From: Herbiconiux sp. L3-i23
GTDB lineage: Bacteria > Actinomycetota > Actinomycetes > Actinomycetales > Microbacteriaceae
Direction: 5' to 3'
DNA length: 64,000 nt
Assembly: GCF_023734115.1 (NCBI RefSeq)
Contig: NZ_AP025737.1
Span: 806,001 to 870,000, forward strand
Both the position numbers and the translations under genes were made by a program. The notes below the pieces were generated by a model. The model did no database searches. It was given only the letters and a program-made list of their open reading frames with translations, and was not told where the DNA came from. Positions 8,633-19,342 of the stretch are shown here, in pieces (position 1 is the stretch's first letter; each line of letters opens with the position of its first letter).

Positions 8633-8715
8633 CCGGTAGAGTTTCGGGACTTCGTCCAGGCTTCAGGGGCCAATCCGGGTCCGCTCGCCACGCTCTTCCT
8701 CACTCGTAGGTTCTC

Positions 8716-10146
8716 GTGCCCGTGTCGCCCTCAGCCAGTCCGCTCGCGCCTACCTGGCTCCGTCTTCCCGACGACCCCAACCTCCTCGCGCCCTCGGTGT
8801 GGCCGTCCAGCGCCGCGCGAGACGCCGACGGCGGCCTCGTCGTCGGCGAGGTCAGCGCGCGCACGCTCGCCGACGAATACGGCACGCCGCTGTACGTGAT
8901 CGACGAGGCGGACGTCCGCGAACGGGCGACGGCGACCCGCGAGGCGTTCGAGAGCGCCTTCGCCGCGGTCGGGACGAGCGCGAAGGTCTACTACGCCGGC
9001 AAGGCGTTCCTCTCGGTCGGTGTCGCCCGGTGGATGGCGGAGCTCGGCCTCGGCATCGACGTCGCCAGCCTCGGCGAGTTCATGGTCGCCCTCGCCGCCG
9101 ACGTCGACCCCGCCCGCATCGGCTTCCACGGCAACAACAAGTCGCTCGGCGAGATCGCGAGCGGCGTCCGCATGGGGGTCGGGTCGATCGTCCTCGACTC
9201 CCGGCTCGAGATCGACCGGGTCGCCGATGAGGCGGCTCGGGCGGGTGTCCGGCAGAAGGTGCGTCTCCGCGTCAACAGCGGCGTCCACGCCTCCACCCAC
9301 GAGTTCCTCGCCACCTCGCACGAGGACCAGAAGTTCGGCGTGCCGCTCGGCGAGGTCGAGGAGCTCGTCGCCCTGATCCGCGGGCGCGACTCGCTCGACT
9401 TCCTCGGCCTGCACTGCCACATCGGCTCGCAGATCTTCGACACCGGCGGCTTCTCCGAGTCGGCCCGCCGCCTGCTCGCGGTGCACAAGCGGCTCCTCGA
9501 TGGCGGCCCGGTGCCCGAGCTCAACCTCGGCGGCGGCTTCGGCATCGCCTACACCGAGAACGACGACCCCACCCCGATCGGCGCGATCGCCCGCCAGATG
9601 GCCGCCGCGATCGCCGAGACCTGCGCCGAGCTCGGTATCGGCATCCCCGCCATCGCCGTCGAACCGGGCCGCTCGATCGTCGGGCCCGGCGGCATCACCG
9701 TCTACGAGGTCGGCATGGTGAAGGACGTGACCGTCGATGTCGACGGCCTCGACGCGACGAGGCGCTACGTCAGCGTCGACGGCGGGATGAGCGACAACCT
9801 CCGCACCGCCCTCTACGGCGCCGACTACACGGCGCGCATCGCGTCCCGCGTCTCGACCGCCGCCCCGCAGCTCGTCCGCGTCGTCGGCAAGCACTGCGAG
9901 AGCGGCGACATCGTCGTCGGCGCCGAGTACCTGCCCGCCGACATCGCCCCCGGCGACCTGCTCGCGGTCGCCGCGACCGGCGCGTACTGCTGGTCGCTGT
10001 CGAACAACTACAACTACCTCGGCCGACCCGCGGTCGTCGCCGTGCGCGACGGCGAGACGCACCTGCTGATCCGTCGCGAGACCGAGGCCGACCTGCTGCG
10101 CCGCGACGCCGACTTCGACCCCACCGCCGACGGGAGCGCCCGATGA
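8716..10146 (+). CDS. lysA: Diaminopimelate decarboxylase
   Basis: A 476-residue PLP enzyme for the last step of lysine synthesis (meso-diaminopimelate to lysine). The fold-III PLP lysine is Lys96 in YYAGKAF. Also present are HCHIGSQ, the phosphate-binding glycine segment LNLGGGFG, the EPGRS motif and the substrate-binding HCESGD with the catalytic Cys. The length fits the actinobacterial enzymes, which carry an N-terminal extension (here starting PVSPSASPLAPTW). The start is GTG 8716; a second GTG two codons later is equally possible. The stop overlaps hom (ATGA at 10143). In many actinobacteria argS precedes lysA, whereas here the nucleoside operon does. Confidence 0.97.
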   Translation: MPVSPSASPLAPTWLRLPDDPNLLAPSVWPSSAARDADGGLVVGEVSARTLADEYGTPLYVIDEADVRERATATREAFESAFAAVGTSAKVYYAGKAFLSVGVARWMAELGLGIDVASLGEFMVALAADVDPARIGFHGNNKSLGEIASGVRMGVGSIVLDSRLEIDRVADEAARAGVRQKVRLRVNSGVHASTHEFLATSHEDQKFGVPLGEVEELVALIRGRDSLDFLGLHCHIGSQIFDTGGFSESARRLLAVHKRLLDGGPVPELNLGGGFGIAYTENDDPTPIGAIARQMAAAIAETCAELGIGIPAIAVEPGRSIVGPGGITVYEVGMVKDVTVDVDGLDATRRYVSVDGGMSDNLRTALYGADYTARIASRVSTAAPQLVRVVGKHCESGDIVVGAEYLPADIAPGDLLAVAATGAYCWSLSNNYNYLGRPAVVAVRDGETHLLIRRETEADLLRRDADFDPTADGSAR

Positions 10147-11456
10147 TCGAGTACCGCACACTGCGAGTCGCCCTGCTCGGCGCCGGCTCGGTCGGCAGCC
10201 GCGTCGCGTCGCTGCTGCTCGAGCACGGCGACGAGCTGGCGGCGCGCGTCGGCGCCCGATTGCACCTGTCGGGCATCGCCGTGCGCGACACCGCCGCGGT
10301 GCGCGACGTCGCGCTGCCCCAGGAGCTGTTCACCACCGACGCGCGCGAGCTCATCGTCGGCGCCGACATCGTCGTCGAGCTGATCGGCGGCATCGAACCG
10401 GCCCGCGAGTACATCGCGCTCGCGCTCGCCTCCGGCGCCGACGTGATCACCGGCAACAAGGCGCTGCTCGCCACCCACGGCCCCGAACTCTTCGACCTCG
10501 CCGAGCAGGTCGGCGCGCAGCTCTACTACGAGGCCGCCGTCGGGGGAGCGATCCCGATCATCCGCCCCCTGCGCGACAGCCTCGCGGGGGACCGGGTCGA
10601 CCGCATCCTCGGCATCGTCAACGGCACGACGAACTTCATCCTCGACCGGATGGACGTCGCCGGCGAGGACTTCGACGACGCCCTCGCCACCGCGACGGCG
10701 CTCGGCTACGCCGAGGCCGACCCGACCGGTGACATCGAAGGCTTCGACGCGGCGCAGAAGGCCGGCATCCTCGCGAGCCTCGCCTTCCACACCACCGTGC
10801 CCGTCACGGCCGTGCACCGCGAGGGCATCACCGGGATCACCGCCGCCGACGTCGAGTCGGCTCGGAAAGCGGGATACGTCGTCAAACTGCTCGCCATCTG
10901 CGAGCGCATCGTCGACGCCGACACCGGCGTCGAGGGCGTCAGCGCGCGAGTGCACCCCGCCCTCGTCTCGCGTCAGCATCCGCTCGCCGCGGTGCACGGA
11001 GCCAACAACGCGGTCTTCATCGAAGCGCAGGCGGCGGGCAGTCTCATGTTCTACGGCGCCGGCGCCGGGGGAGTCGAGACCGCATCCGCCGTGCTCGGCG
11101 ACGTCGTCTCCGCGGCCCGCCGTCACGTCGTCGGCGGCCCGGGCGTCGCCGAGTCGACCTCCGCGAATCTGCCGGTGCTCGGCATGGACCGCATCACGAC
11201 GCGATACCGCGTGACCCTCCAGGTGCTCGACCGGCCGGGTGTGCTCGCCCAGATCGCCGGGGTGTTCAGCGGCCACGGGGTCAGCGTCGAGCAGGTCGAG
11301 CAGTCGGTTCCGGAAGACGGGTCCGACGGCACCGCTACCCTGGTCATCGGCACGCACCGGGCCAGTGAGGCCGACCTCTCGGCGACCGTCGCGACCCTGG
11401 CGGCGAGCGAACCCGTCCAATCCGTGCAATCCGTGCTCCGAATCGAAGGGGAGTAA
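10143..11456 (+). CDS. hom: Homoserine dehydrogenase
   Basis: A 437-residue NAD(P)-dependent enzyme converting aspartate semialdehyde to homoserine. The N-terminal Rossmann motif is LLGAGSVGSRVA. The catalytic core has the family sequence GGAIPIIRPLRDSLAGD followed by ILGIVNGTTNFIL. A C-terminal ACT domain starts near residue 350 (VTLQVLDRPGVLAQIAGVF), which in Corynebacterium mediates threonine feedback. It overlaps lysA by four bases and is followed without a gap by thrC, so lysA-hom-thrC-thrB reads as one operon. Confidence 0.97.
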   Translation: MIEYRTLRVALLGAGSVGSRVASLLLEHGDELAARVGARLHLSGIAVRDTAAVRDVALPQELFTTDARELIVGADIVVELIGGIEPAREYIALALASGADVITGNKALLATHGPELFDLAEQVGAQLYYEAAVGGAIPIIRPLRDSLAGDRVDRILGIVNGTTNFILDRMDVAGEDFDDALATATALGYAEADPTGDIEGFDAAQKAGILASLAFHTTVPVTAVHREGITGITAADVESARKAGYVVKLLAICERIVDADTGVEGVSARVHPALVSRQHPLAAVHGANNAVFIEAQAAGSLMFYGAGAGGVETASAVLGDVVSAARRHVVGGPGVAESTSANLPVLGMDRITTRYRVTLQVLDRPGVLAQIAGVFSGHGVSVEQVEQSVPEDGSDGTATLVIGTHRASEADLSATVATLAASEPVQSVQSVLRIEGE

Positions 11457-12536
11457 GTGGCTCATCAGTGGCAGGGGGTCCTCCGCGAGTACGCGGACCG
11501 GCTCGACGTGACCGAGGCGACGCCCGTCGTCACCCTCGGCGAAGGCGGGACCCCGCTCATCCCGGCACGCGCGCTCTCCGAGCGCACCGGGGCCCAGGTG
11601 TACGTGAAGTACGAGGGCATGAACCCGACGGGCTCCTTCAAGGACCGCGGCATGACGATGGCCATCTCGAAGGCGGTCGAGCACGGTGCGAAGGCCGTCA
11701 TCTGCGCCTCGACCGGCAACACGTCGGCCTCCGCCGCCGCCTACGCCACCCACGCGGGCATCACCGCCGCCGTGCTCGTGCCCGAGGGCAAGATCGCGAT
11801 GGGCAAGCTCAGCCAGGCCATCGCCCACAACGCCCAGCTCCTGCAGGTGCAGGGCAACTTCGACGACTGCCTCGACATCGCCCGCGACCTCGCGGCCAAC
11901 TACCCGGTGCACCTCGTCAACTCGGTCAATCCCGACCGCATCGAGGGGCAGAAGACCGCCGCCTTCGAGGTCGTCGAGGTTCTGGGCGACGCCCCCGACT
12001 TCCACTTCATCCCCGTCGGCAACGCCGGCAACTACACGGCCTACCACCGCGGCTACCGCGAGGAGCTCGCGCGCGGCGCATCGCAGACCCTGCCGCGCAT
12101 GTTCGGCTTCCAGGCCGCCGGCAGCGCGCCGATCGTCGTCGGCGAGCCGGTGCGCAACCCCGAGACCATCGCGAGCGCGATCCGCATCGGCAACCCCGCC
12201 TCGTGGGAGCTCGCGCTCACCGCGCGCGACGACAGCGACGGCTACTTCGGGGCGATCGATGACGCGAAGATCCTCGAGGCGCACCGCATCCTCTCGGCAG
12301 AGGTCGGCATCTTCGTCGAGCCGGCGTCGGCCATCTCCGTCGCCGGACTGCTCGAGCGCGCCGAGGCGGGCGTCATCCCCAAGGGTGCACGGGTGGTCCT
12401 GACCGTCACCGGCCACGGCCTGAAGGACCCGCAGTGGGCTTTGCGAGCCGCCGACGGATCCGACGTCACGCCGACGAGCGTGCCCGTCGACACCGCAGAG
12501 ATCGCCGGCGTGCTCGGCCTCTCGGGCGCGGCATGA
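11457..12536 (+). CDS. thrC: Threonine synthase
   Basis: A 359-residue fold-type-II PLP enzyme that makes threonine from O-phosphohomoserine. The PLP lysine is Lys62 in GSFKDRGM. The SNTSAS-like phosphate loop appears as [13 protein letters not shown] and the glycine-rich cofactor loop as [11 protein letters not shown]. The start is the GTG at 11457, immediately after the hom stop codon, with GGGGAG within the end of hom as ribosome binding site. The stop overlaps thrB by four bases. Confidence 0.97.
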   Translation: MAHQWQGVLREYADRLDVTEATPVVTLGEGGTPLIPARALSERTGAQVYVKYEGMNPTGSFKDRGMTMAISKAVEHGAKAVICASTGNTSASAAAYATHAGITAAVLVPEGKIAMGKLSQAIAHNAQLLQVQGNFDDCLDIARDLAANYPVHLVNSVNPDRIEGQKTAAFEVVEVLGDAPDFHFIPVGNAGNYTAYHRGYREELARGASQTLPRMFGFQAAGSAPIVVGEPVRNPETIASAIRIGNPASWELALTARDDSDGYFGAIDDAKILEAHRILSAEVGIFVEPASAISVAGLLERAEAGVIPKGARVVLTVTGHGLKDPQWALRAADGSDVTPTSVPVDTAEIAGVLGLSGAA

Positions 12537-13480
12537 GCACCGACCTCGCGGGCCGCAGCGTCACGGTGCGGGTTCCTGCGACCAGCGCCAACCTCGGTCC
12601 CGGATTCGACACTCTCGGCCTCGCGCTCTCGCTGTACGACGAGCTCACCGTCACGGCTCTCGCGGGATCCGGTGTCCGCGTCGAGGTCACCGGTGTCGGC
12701 GAGGGGGAGGTGCCGACCGACGAGAGCAACCTCGTCGCACGATCCATCGCGCACGTATTCGCCCACTACGGCGTCGAGCTGCCGCGACTCGAGCTCACCG
12801 CACGCAACTCCATCCCGCACGGTCGCGGGCTCGGATCCTCCGGTGCGGCGATCGTCTCCGGCGTGATGGCGGCCAAGGGCCTGCTCGACGGCGTCGTCGA
12901 GATGGACTCGTCCGCTCTCCTCGCCCGCGCCACCGAACTCGAGGGCCACCCCGACAACGTCGCCCCCGCCCTGTTCGGCGGACTCACGATCGCATGGGTC
13001 ACCCCGACGGGGCCGCAGCACAAGAAGCTCATCGTGCACCGCGGCGTCTCGCCGCTCATGCTGGTGCCCGAGCACACGATGTCGACGGCGCTCGCCCGAA
13101 GCCTCCAGCCGGCCTCGGTCCCGCACGAGGACGCCACCTTCAACGTCTCCCGCTCGGCGCTGCTCGTCGCGGCGCTCATCCAGAGCCCCGAGCTGCTGCT
13201 CGCCGCCACCGAGGACCGCCTGCACCAGAACTACCGTGCGGCGGCGATGCCCGAGACGCATCGCCTCGTGACCTTGCTGCGCGAGGAGGGCTACGCCGCC
13301 GTCGTCTCCGGCGCGGGGCCGTCGATCCTCGTGCTCGGCAGCGATCCCAGCCAGCGCATCCCCGCAGCGGGCCTCGTCGAGAGCCATTCGGACACGGCGT
13401 GGCAAGCCCTCATGCTGGCCGTGGACTTCAAAGGTGCTACAGTGGTGCCGCATCCGGTGCAGTCGCCGCTCTCTTCGTAG
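12533..13480 (+). CDS. thrB: Homoserine kinase
   Basis: A 315-residue GHMP kinase that phosphorylates homoserine. It begins with the family pattern [20 protein letters not shown]. The GHMP ATP-binding loop is [17 protein letters not shown] near residue 100, and the C-terminal motif is VSGAGPSIL. The ATG at 12533 overlaps the thrC stop (ATGA). The open frame reaches further upstream to 12434, but that part is Arg-rich shadow sequence of thrC. It is the last gene of the threonine operon; rho follows after a 121-nt leader. Confidence 0.96.
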   Translation: MSTDLAGRSVTVRVPATSANLGPGFDTLGLALSLYDELTVTALAGSGVRVEVTGVGEGEVPTDESNLVARSIAHVFAHYGVELPRLELTARNSIPHGRGLGSSGAAIVSGVMAAKGLLDGVVEMDSSALLARATELEGHPDNVAPALFGGLTIAWVTPTGPQHKKLIVHRGVSPLMLVPEHTMSTALARSLQPASVPHEDATFNVSRSALLVAALIQSPELLLAATEDRLHQNYRAAAMPETHRLVTLLREEGYAAVVSGAGPSILVLGSDPSQRIPAAGLVESHSDTAWQALMLAVDFKGATVVPHPVQSPLSS

Positions 13481-13601
13481 CGGCACCGAACACGCGAGAT
13501 CCCGTCCCGGCGAACCGGGTCGGAACGCGTAGACGTCTGAGCATCCGGACTCACCTTCCAGATAAATCACCCCTGTTCTTGGGGGACAAGGAACCTTCTT
13601 C
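13481..13601 (+). other. Leader region between thrB and rho
   Basis: This 121-nt gap holds no gene. A small hairpin (CCCC at 13570-13573, loop of seven, GGGG at 13581-13584) lies just before the rho ribosome binding site (AAGGAA near 13589). Such a placement could hide or expose the rho start. Rho autoregulation in its leader is known in enteric bacteria, but here it is only a possibility. Confidence 0.35.
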
Positions 13602-15893
13602 GTGACTGATGTCGACATCAGCGCCGCTCGCGCGGACCCGAGCTTCGATCTGAACTCGCTGCGCGTTCCGGAGCTCCAAGCCCTTGCGGCGTCGCTCGGC
13701 ATCACGAACGTGGCCAGACTCCGAAAGGCAGAACTCGTGGCAGCTATTTCCGACAACGACCGCACCACCGACGACACCACCGCAGACCGCGTGACCGCCG
13801 AGACCGCGGCGGACCAGGTCGTCGCCGACGACGCGAAGGACGAGGCAGTCCCGTCCGTCGACGGCGACGCCGAGGTGACCGCCGAAGCCGAGACCATCGC
13901 CGAGGCGACTCCCGACGCCGCGCCCGCCGACGACGCGCCCGCCGCTGCGGAGGAGCCCGCCGCCGTGGAGGCCCCCGAGGCTCCGGCCGCGGATGAGGCG
14001 CCCGTCGAGGTTCCCGCCGCCGAGGGGGCGCCCGTCGAGGTTCCCGCCGACGCGGCTGCGCCCGTCGCGGAGGAGTCCGCCGACGCTCCGGCCGCAGCGG
14101 CCGCTGCCGCCGCTGAGGCTCCTGCCGCTGAGGCACCCGCCGAGCAGAAGCCCACCCGCGCCCGCCGTTCGCGTCGCGCGACCAGTGCGTCGGTCGAGGC
14201 GACCGAAGAGACCCCCGCGCCGAAGAGCGCCGCCGATCACGCCAACAATGGCCAGACCGGCATCACCGAGGACATCGAGCAGACCGCCGCCGAGGTCCCG
14301 CCCGTCGAGGCCCCCGAGGCCGGACAGCACGACGGGTCGCACCCCGAGGCCGCCGCCGAGGGCGAGCAGACCGAGGCGCCCGCCGAGGGCGAGCGTCAGG
14401 GTCGTCGCGGCCGTGGTCGTGGACGCGGCGGTCAGAACGCCCAGAACCAGCAGGGCGAGCAGAACCGCGGCCAGAACCAGCAGAACGACCAGGGCCGCCA
14501 GAACGAGCAGGGCCGTCAGAACGAGCAGGGCCGTCAGAACGAGCAGGGCCGTCAGAACGACCAGAACCGTCAGAACCGGCAGGACCGCCAGGACGACGCC
14601 GCGAAGAACGAGGGCGGCAAGGGCGAGCAGGGCGGTCAGCAGGAGGGCCAGGGGCAGGAGCGCAGCAGCCGCAGCCGCTACCGCGACCGCAAGCGCGGCC
14701 GCGGCGCCCAGAACGACGAGTTCGAGCCCGAGATCAGCGACGACGACGTGCTCATCCCCGTCGCGGGCATCCTCGACGTCCTCGACAACTACGCCTTCGT
14801 CCGCACCAGCGGCTACCTGCCCGGCGCCAGCGACGTCTACGTCTCGCTCGGCCAGGTCAAGAAGTACAACCTCCGCAAGGGTGACGCGGTCGTCGGCGCG
14901 ATCCGCCAGCCCCGCGAGGGCGAGGGCGGGCGCCAGAAGTACAACGCCATCGTCAAGATCGACAGCGTCAACGGCCAGACCGTCGACGAGGCCGCGAACC
15001 GCGTCGAGTTCGGCAAGCTGACCCCGCTCTACCCGCAGGAGCGTCTGCGCCTCGAGACCGAGCCCGGCATGCTGTCGACGCGCATCATCGACCTCGTCGC
15101 GCCGATCGGCAAGGGCCAGCGCGGCCTGATCGTCTCGCCCCCGAAGGCCGGCAAGACCCTCATCCTGCAGGCCATCGCCGGTGCGATCGCGAAGAACAAC
15201 CCTGAGGTCCACCTCATGGTCGTGCTCGTCGACGAGCGCCCCGAAGAGGTCACCGACATGCAGCGCACCGTGAAGGGCGAGGTCATCGCCTCGACCTTCG
15301 ACCGTCCCGCGGAAGACCACACTACGGTCGCCGAGCTCGCCATCGAGCGCGCCAAGCGTCTCGTGGAGCTCGGCCACGACGTCGTCGTGCTGCTCGACTC
15401 GATTACCCGTCTCGGACGCGCCTACAACCTGGCCGCTCCGGCATCGGGTCGCATCCTCTCGGGCGGCGTCGACGCGTCGGCGCTCTACCCGCCGAAGCGC
15501 TTCTTCGGCGCGGCCCGCAACGTCGAGAACGGCGGCTCGCTCACCATCCTCGCCACCGCTCTCGTCGAGACCGGGTCGAAGATGGACGAGGTGATCTTCG
15601 AGGAGTTCAAGGGCACCGGCAACATGGAGCTGCGCCTCTCGCGCGGCCTCGCCGACAAGCGGATCTTCCCCGCCGTCGACGTCAGCGCCTCCGGCACCCG
15701 CCGCGAGGAGATGCTGCTCGGCGCCGACGAGGTCAAGGTCACCTGGAAGCTGCGCCGCGCCCTCGCGGGTGTCGACCAGCAGCAGGCGCTCGAGATCGTT
15801 CTCGGCAAGCTGAAGGACACCTCCTCGAACGTCGAGTTCCTGATGCAGGTGCAGAAGTCGATGCCCGCGGTGTCGACCAGCGCCCAGTCCTGA
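13602..15893 (+). CDS. rho: Transcription termination factor Rho
   Basis: A 763-residue hexameric RNA helicase/ATPase, far longer than the 419 residues of E. coli Rho. The N-terminal Rho_N helix bundle is at about residues 18-50 ([18 protein letters not shown]). Next comes an insert of about 320 residues, first Ala/Glu/Pro-rich and acidic, then Arg/Gln/Asn/Gly-rich. The cold-shock-like RNA-binding domain starts near residue 385 ([20 protein letters not shown]). The ATPase core has Walker [20 protein letters not shown] and [11 protein letters not shown] (arginine finger region). Long N-terminal inserts of this kind are known in actinobacterial Rho. The start is GTG 13602 with AAGGAA upstream. 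A tandem 18-bp repeat lies in the insert. Confidence 0.97.
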   Translation: MTDVDISAARADPSFDLNSLRVPELQALAASLGITNVARLRKAELVAAISDNDRTTDDTTADRVTAETAADQVVADDAKDEAVPSVDGDAEVTAEAETIAEATPDAAPADDAPAAAEEPAAVEAPEAPAADEAPVEVPAAEGAPVEVPADAAAPVAEESADAPAAAAAAAAEAPAAEAPAEQKPTRARRSRRATSASVEATEETPAPKSAADHANNGQTGITEDIEQTAAEVPPVEAPEAGQHDGSHPEAAAEGEQTEAPAEGERQGRRGRGRGRGGQNAQNQQGEQNRGQNQQNDQGRQNEQGRQNEQGRQNEQGRQNDQNRQNRQDRQDDAAKNEGGKGEQGGQQEGQGQERSSRSRYRDRKRGRGAQNDEFEPEISDDDVLIPVAGILDVLDNYAFVRTSGYLPGASDVYVSLGQVKKYNLRKGDAVVGAIRQPREGEGGRQKYNAIVKIDSVNGQTVDEAANRVEFGKLTPLYPQERLRLETEPGMLSTRIIDLVAPIGKGQRGLIVSPPKAGKTLILQAIAGAIAKNNPEVHLMVVLVDERPEEVTDMQRTVKGEVIASTFDRPAEDHTTVAELAIERAKRLVELGHDVVVLLDSITRLGRAYNLAAPASGRILSGGVDASALYPPKRFFGAARNVENGGSLTILATALVETGSKMDEVIFEEFKGTGNMELRLSRGLADKRIFPAVDVSASGTRREEMLLGADEVKVTWKLRRALAGVDQQQALEIVLGKLKDTSSNVEFLMQVQKSMPAVSTSAQS
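14481..14588 (+). repeat. 18-bp tandem repeat inside rho (Q-N-E-Q-G-R units)
   Basis: Six consecutive 18-bp units at 14481-14588 encode hexapeptides of the type QNEQGR. The three at 14499-14552 are identical at the nucleotide level (CAGAACGAGCAGGGCCGT) and the flanking ones differ by a few bases. Exact identity suggests recent slippage or recombination, so copy number may vary between strains. The encoded stretch is hydrophilic, basic and probably disordered. Confidence 0.9.
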
Positions 15894-15897
15894 GCCC

Positions 15898-16977
15898 GTG
15901 TTCGACTCGGTCGCCGGCCTCCTGGCCGAGCACGAGGATCTGCAGCAGCAGCTCGCCGACCCGGCGTTGCACGCCGACGCCGCGCGGGCGAAGCGCGTCA
16001 ACCGGCGGTACGCCGAGCTGAGTCAGATCGTCGCCGCGCACGCCGCGTGGACGCAGCTCGGCGACGACCTCGCCGCCGCGCGGGAGCTGGCGGCCGAGGA
16101 CTCGGCGTTCGCCGAAGAGATCCCCGGGCTCGAAGAGCAGCTCGCGGCAGCGGAGGAGAAGCTCCGTCGCCTGCTGATCCCGCGCGACCCCGACGACGGT
16201 CGCGACGTGATCATGGAGATCAAAGCCGGCGAGGGCGGCGAGGAATCGGCGCTGTTCGCTGCCGACCTCCTGCGCATGTACCTGCACTACGCCGAGAGCA
16301 AAGGCTGGAAGACCGAGCTGCTCGAACGCACCGAGAGCGATCTCGGCGGCTACAAGGACGTGCAGGTCGCCATCAAGAGCAACTCCTCCGACCCCGCGCA
16401 GGGCGTGTGGGCGAACCTCAAGTACGAGGGCGGCGTGCACCGTGTCCAGCGGGTCCCCGCGACCGAGTCGCAGGGCCGCATCCACACCTCGGCGGCCGGT
16501 GTCCTCGTCTTCCCCGAGGTCGACGCGCCCGAAGAGCTCGAGATCAACCAGAACGACCTGAAGATCGACGTGTTCCGCTCGTCGGGCCCCGGCGGCCAGT
16601 CGGTCAACACGACCGACTCGGCGGTGCGCATCACGCACGTGCCCACCGGCATCGTCGTGTCGATGCAGAACGAGAAGAGCCAGCTGCAGAACCGTGAGGC
16701 CGCCATGCGCGTGCTCCGGGCACGGCTGCTCGCCGCCCAGCAGGAGGCGCTCGACGCCGAGGCGTCCGCGGCGCGCAAGAGCCAGATCCGCACGGTCGAC
16801 CGCTCCGAGCGCATCCGCACCTACAACTTCCCCGAGAACCGCATCGCCGACCACCGCACCGGGTACAAGGCGTACAACCTCGACCAGGTGATGGACGGGG
16901 CGCTCGAGCCGATCGTGCAGTCCGCGATCCAGGCCGACGAAGAGGCGCGGCTCGCGGCGGTGGGCTCCGGTTCGTGA
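15898..16977 (+). CDS. prfA: Peptide chain release factor 1
   Basis: A 359-residue class I release factor reading UAA and UAG. The catalytic GGQ is in [14 protein letters not shown], and the methylatable Gln is the target of the next gene product, PrmC. The anticodon-like recognition region reads [17 protein letters not shown], close to the P-x-T element of RF1. It starts at GTG 15898, four bases after rho. The stop overlaps prmC by four bases (GTGA at 16974). Confidence 0.96.
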   Translation: MFDSVAGLLAEHEDLQQQLADPALHADAARAKRVNRRYAELSQIVAAHAAWTQLGDDLAAARELAAEDSAFAEEIPGLEEQLAAAEEKLRRLLIPRDPDDGRDVIMEIKAGEGGEESALFAADLLRMYLHYAESKGWKTELLERTESDLGGYKDVQVAIKSNSSDPAQGVWANLKYEGGVHRVQRVPATESQGRIHTSAAGVLVFPEVDAPEELEINQNDLKIDVFRSSGPGGQSVNTTDSAVRITHVPTGIVVSMQNEKSQLQNREAAMRVLRARLLAAQQEALDAEASAARKSQIRTVDRSERIRTYNFPENRIADHRTGYKAYNLDQVMDGALEPIVQSAIQADEEARLAAVGSGS

Positions 16978-17873
16978 CCGGGGAGACCCTCCCGCCCTCC
17001 GACGACCCCGGCGCCGCCGGTTCGGTCGACCGGGTGCTCGCCCGATCGGCGGACATCCTGGCACGTGCGGGGGTTCCGACCCCTCAGGTCGACGCCGAAC
17101 TGCTCGTCGCGCACGTGCTCGGTGTGGGACGCGGACGCGTGCAGGCCCTCGCGATGACCGGTGCGGTGCTCGCCGCGTCCGATGCGGTCGAGGTCGCCGA
17201 GCTGATCGAGCGGCGGGCCGCCCGCGTGCCGTTGCAGCACATCACGGGGCGCGCAGCGTTCCGTCGATTGGAGCTCGCAGTCGGACCCGGTGTCTTCGTT
17301 CCTCGACCCGAAACGGAAGGGGTGGCGGGGCTCGCCATCGAGGCGCTGGCCGCCGACCCGTCGCCCGAACCGATCGGCGTCGACCTCGGTACGGGGAGCG
17401 GCGCCATCGCGCTGTCGCTCGCCGTCGAGGTGCCGCATTCCCGCGTCTTCGCCGTCGAGAACTCGCCCGAGGCCTACATCTGGGCGCGGCAGAACCAGCG
17501 CGAGACCGGGGCCGAGAACGCCCGCATCGTCTTCGTCGACCTCGCCGACGCGCTGCCCGAGCTCGACGGCACCGTCTCGGTCGTCGTCTCGAATCCGCCG
17601 TACATTCCGCTCGACGCGGTGCCCCGCGATCCAGAGGTGCGGCTGCACGATCCGGAGGCGGCGCTGTACGGGGGAGAGGACGGTCTCGACGTCATCCGGT
17701 CGGTGTCCACCACGGCGCTGCGGCTGCTGCGCCCGGGCGGCGCACTGTTCATCGAACACGGCGAACTGCAGGGCGAGGAGATCCGCGCGCTGCTCACCGC
17801 GGACGGCTGGCGGGCGGCGGCGACCCATCCCGATCTGACGGGCCGCCCCCGCGCCACCTCAGCTCTGCGCTGA
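16974..17873 (+). CDS. prmC: Peptide chain release factor N5-glutamine methyltransferase
   Basis: A 299-residue SAM-dependent methyltransferase that methylates the Gln of the GGQ motif in release factors. It has an N-terminal helical domain containing [14 protein letters not shown] motif [16 protein letters not shown] and the catalytic NPPY in [10 protein letters not shown]. The start is GTG 16974, overlapping prfA. Its last 15 bp overlap the 3' end of the convergent CNNM-type gene (stop at 17859). In related genomes tsaC often follows directly; here about 2.6 kb intervene. Confidence 0.95.
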   Translation: MTGETLPPSDDPGAAGSVDRVLARSADILARAGVPTPQVDAELLVAHVLGVGRGRVQALAMTGAVLAASDAVEVAELIERRAARVPLQHITGRAAFRRLELAVGPGVFVPRPETEGVAGLAIEALAADPSPEPIGVDLGTGSGAIALSLAVEVPHSRVFAVENSPEAYIWARQNQRETGAENARIVFVDLADALPELDGTVSVVVSNPPYIPLDAVPRDPEVRLHDPEAALYGGEDGLDVIRSVSTTALRLLRPGGALFIEHGELQGEEIRALLTADGWRAAATHPDLTGRPRATSALR

Positions 17874-19208
17874 TCCGTCGGCGGCGGTGCCTTCGCTCGT
17901 CGTCTCGTCAGCGGTCGGCGGCGTGAACAGGATCCGGTCGACGCGGTAGCCGTCCATCCGGATCACCGCGAGGGTCCCCGATTCCGATTCGACGGCGTCG
18001 CCCTCGGCGGGGATGCGTCCGAGCTTCGCCTGCACGAAGCCGGCGACCGTCTCGTAGTCCCCGTCGGGCAGTTCGACGCCCGAGAGCGCCGCGAAGTCTT
18101 CGAGAACGAGTCCTCCGTCGATCTCGGCGGGCCCCTCGAGACGTTCGTGGACCGGGGACTCGTCGTCGTCGTACTCGTCGCGGATCTGACCGATGACGTC
18201 CTCGACGAGGTCCTCGAGGGTGACGATGCCGGCGGTGCCGCCGTACTCGTCGATGACGACCGCGAGCTGGGCGCCGTCGCGACGCATCTCGGTCATCGTG
18301 CGAAGCAGCGGCTTGGTGTCGGGCAGCACGAGGACCTCGCGCATCACCGCGGTGACGGGGGACTGGCGGTCGATCGTCGCCGCGGGGCGGAGCAGGTCCC
18401 GCAGGTGGACGAAGCCGATGACGTCGTCCGAGGACGCCCCGATGACCGGGTAGCGGGTGTGGCCTTCGTCGAGGGCGTACCGTGCGGCGGCCTCGATGGT
18501 GAGGTCGCCGGACAGGAACGACACCTCGTGGCGCGGTCGCATCGATTCGCGCAGCGTGCGGGTCTCGGCGTTGAAGACGTCGGCGACGATGCGTCGCGCT
18601 TCGTCGTCGAGGGTCTCGTGCTCGCTGACGAGATCGCGCAGCTCCTCCTCGCTCATCGCGTCGCTGCGGGCGTGCGGGTCGCCGCCCAGCAGCCGGACGA
18701 GCGCGTTGGTGCTGATCGAGAGGAACCAGATGACCGGGCGCATGATCTTCGCGAACCCGTCGAGGATGGGCGCCGCGATCATCGACAGCCCCTCGGCGCG
18801 CTGCAGAGCCAGACGCTTGGGGACCAGCTCGCCGAGCACCAGGGACAGGTACGCGATGAGCAGGGTCATCGCGATCAGCGCGACCGTCGATGCCACGCCC
18901 TCCGACAGGCCGAGGCCTTCGAACAGCGGGGCGATGTCGGGCGCGATCGTCGAGGCGCCGTATGCGGCGGAGAAAAATCCGGCGACGGTGACGCCGATCT
19001 GCACGGCGGCGAGGAACCGGTTGGGGTCACGGGCGAGCGAGGCGACCTTCGCGCCGCGGGATCCGCGGCGCTCGAGCTGCCGGAGCTGGGACTCGCGCAG
19101 CGAGACGAGCGCGATCTCGGTGGCGGCGAAGACGCCGCCCACGAGCACGAACACGATGACGAGGGCAATGTTGAGCCAGGTGTCTTGATCGATCACCGCG
19201 CCCTCCAT
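17859..19208 (-). CDS. CNNM/CorC-type membrane protein (hemolysin family)
   Basis: A 449-residue protein. It has an N-terminal DUF21/CNNM transmembrane domain with about four spans (residues 10-160, containing FFSAAYGASTI and LVLGELVPKRLALQRAEG), a pair of CBS domains (about residues 215-340, containing EGHTRYPVIG and the G-G-T-A-G-I-V-T loop) and a C-terminal CorC_HlyC domain (about residues 360-435). Family members are linked to magnesium or cobalt export and resistance; the name hemolysin is historical. It is convergent with prmC, and the two coding regions overlap by 15 bp. The ATG at 19208 gives MEGAVIDQDTWL. Confidence 0.93.
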   Translation of the reverse strand: MEGAVIDQDTWLNIALVIVFVLVGGVFAATEIALVSLRESQLRQLERRGSRGAKVASLARDPNRFLAAVQIGVTVAGFFSAAYGASTIAPDIAPLFEGLGLSEGVASTVALIAMTLLIAYLSLVLGELVPKRLALQRAEGLSMIAAPILDGFAKIMRPVIWFLSISTNALVRLLGGDPHARSDAMSEEELRDLVSEHETLDDEARRIVADVFNAETRTLRESMRPRHEVSFLSGDLTIEAAARYALDEGHTRYPVIGASSDDVIGFVHLRDLLRPAATIDRQSPVTAVMREVLVLPDTKPLLRTMTEMRRDGAQLAVVIDEYGGTAGIVTLEDLVEDVIGQIRDEYDDDESPVHERLEGPAEIDGGLVLEDFAALSGVELPDGDYETVAGFVQAKLGRIPAEGDAVESESGTLAVIRMDGYRVDRILFTPPTADETTSEGTAADGSAQS

Positions 19209-19342
19209 TCGAATCCGGTGAGGGGGCGCGGCGAGGGTCTATGACAGTCGTCCATGTCCCAATGGTGCCAGAGCATCGCTGAGCAAACCCTCGCCCGACC
19301 TTGGACCTGCCTATGAACCGCCGAGCCCTCTCACCACCGGAA
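19209..19342. other. Upstream region of the CNNM-type gene
   Basis: This 134-nt stretch separates the CNNM-type gene start from the 204-bp tandem repeat. It probably holds the promoter of that gene (minus strand), but no convincing hexamer pair was found and there is no coding potential. Confidence 0.4.

Noticed and set aside
12242-14155. A 637-codon minus-strand frame starting with Ala/Ser/Gly repeats
   Set aside because: It is the complement of the Ala/Glu-rich insert of rho and of thrB. The low-complexity composition mirrors the real gene.
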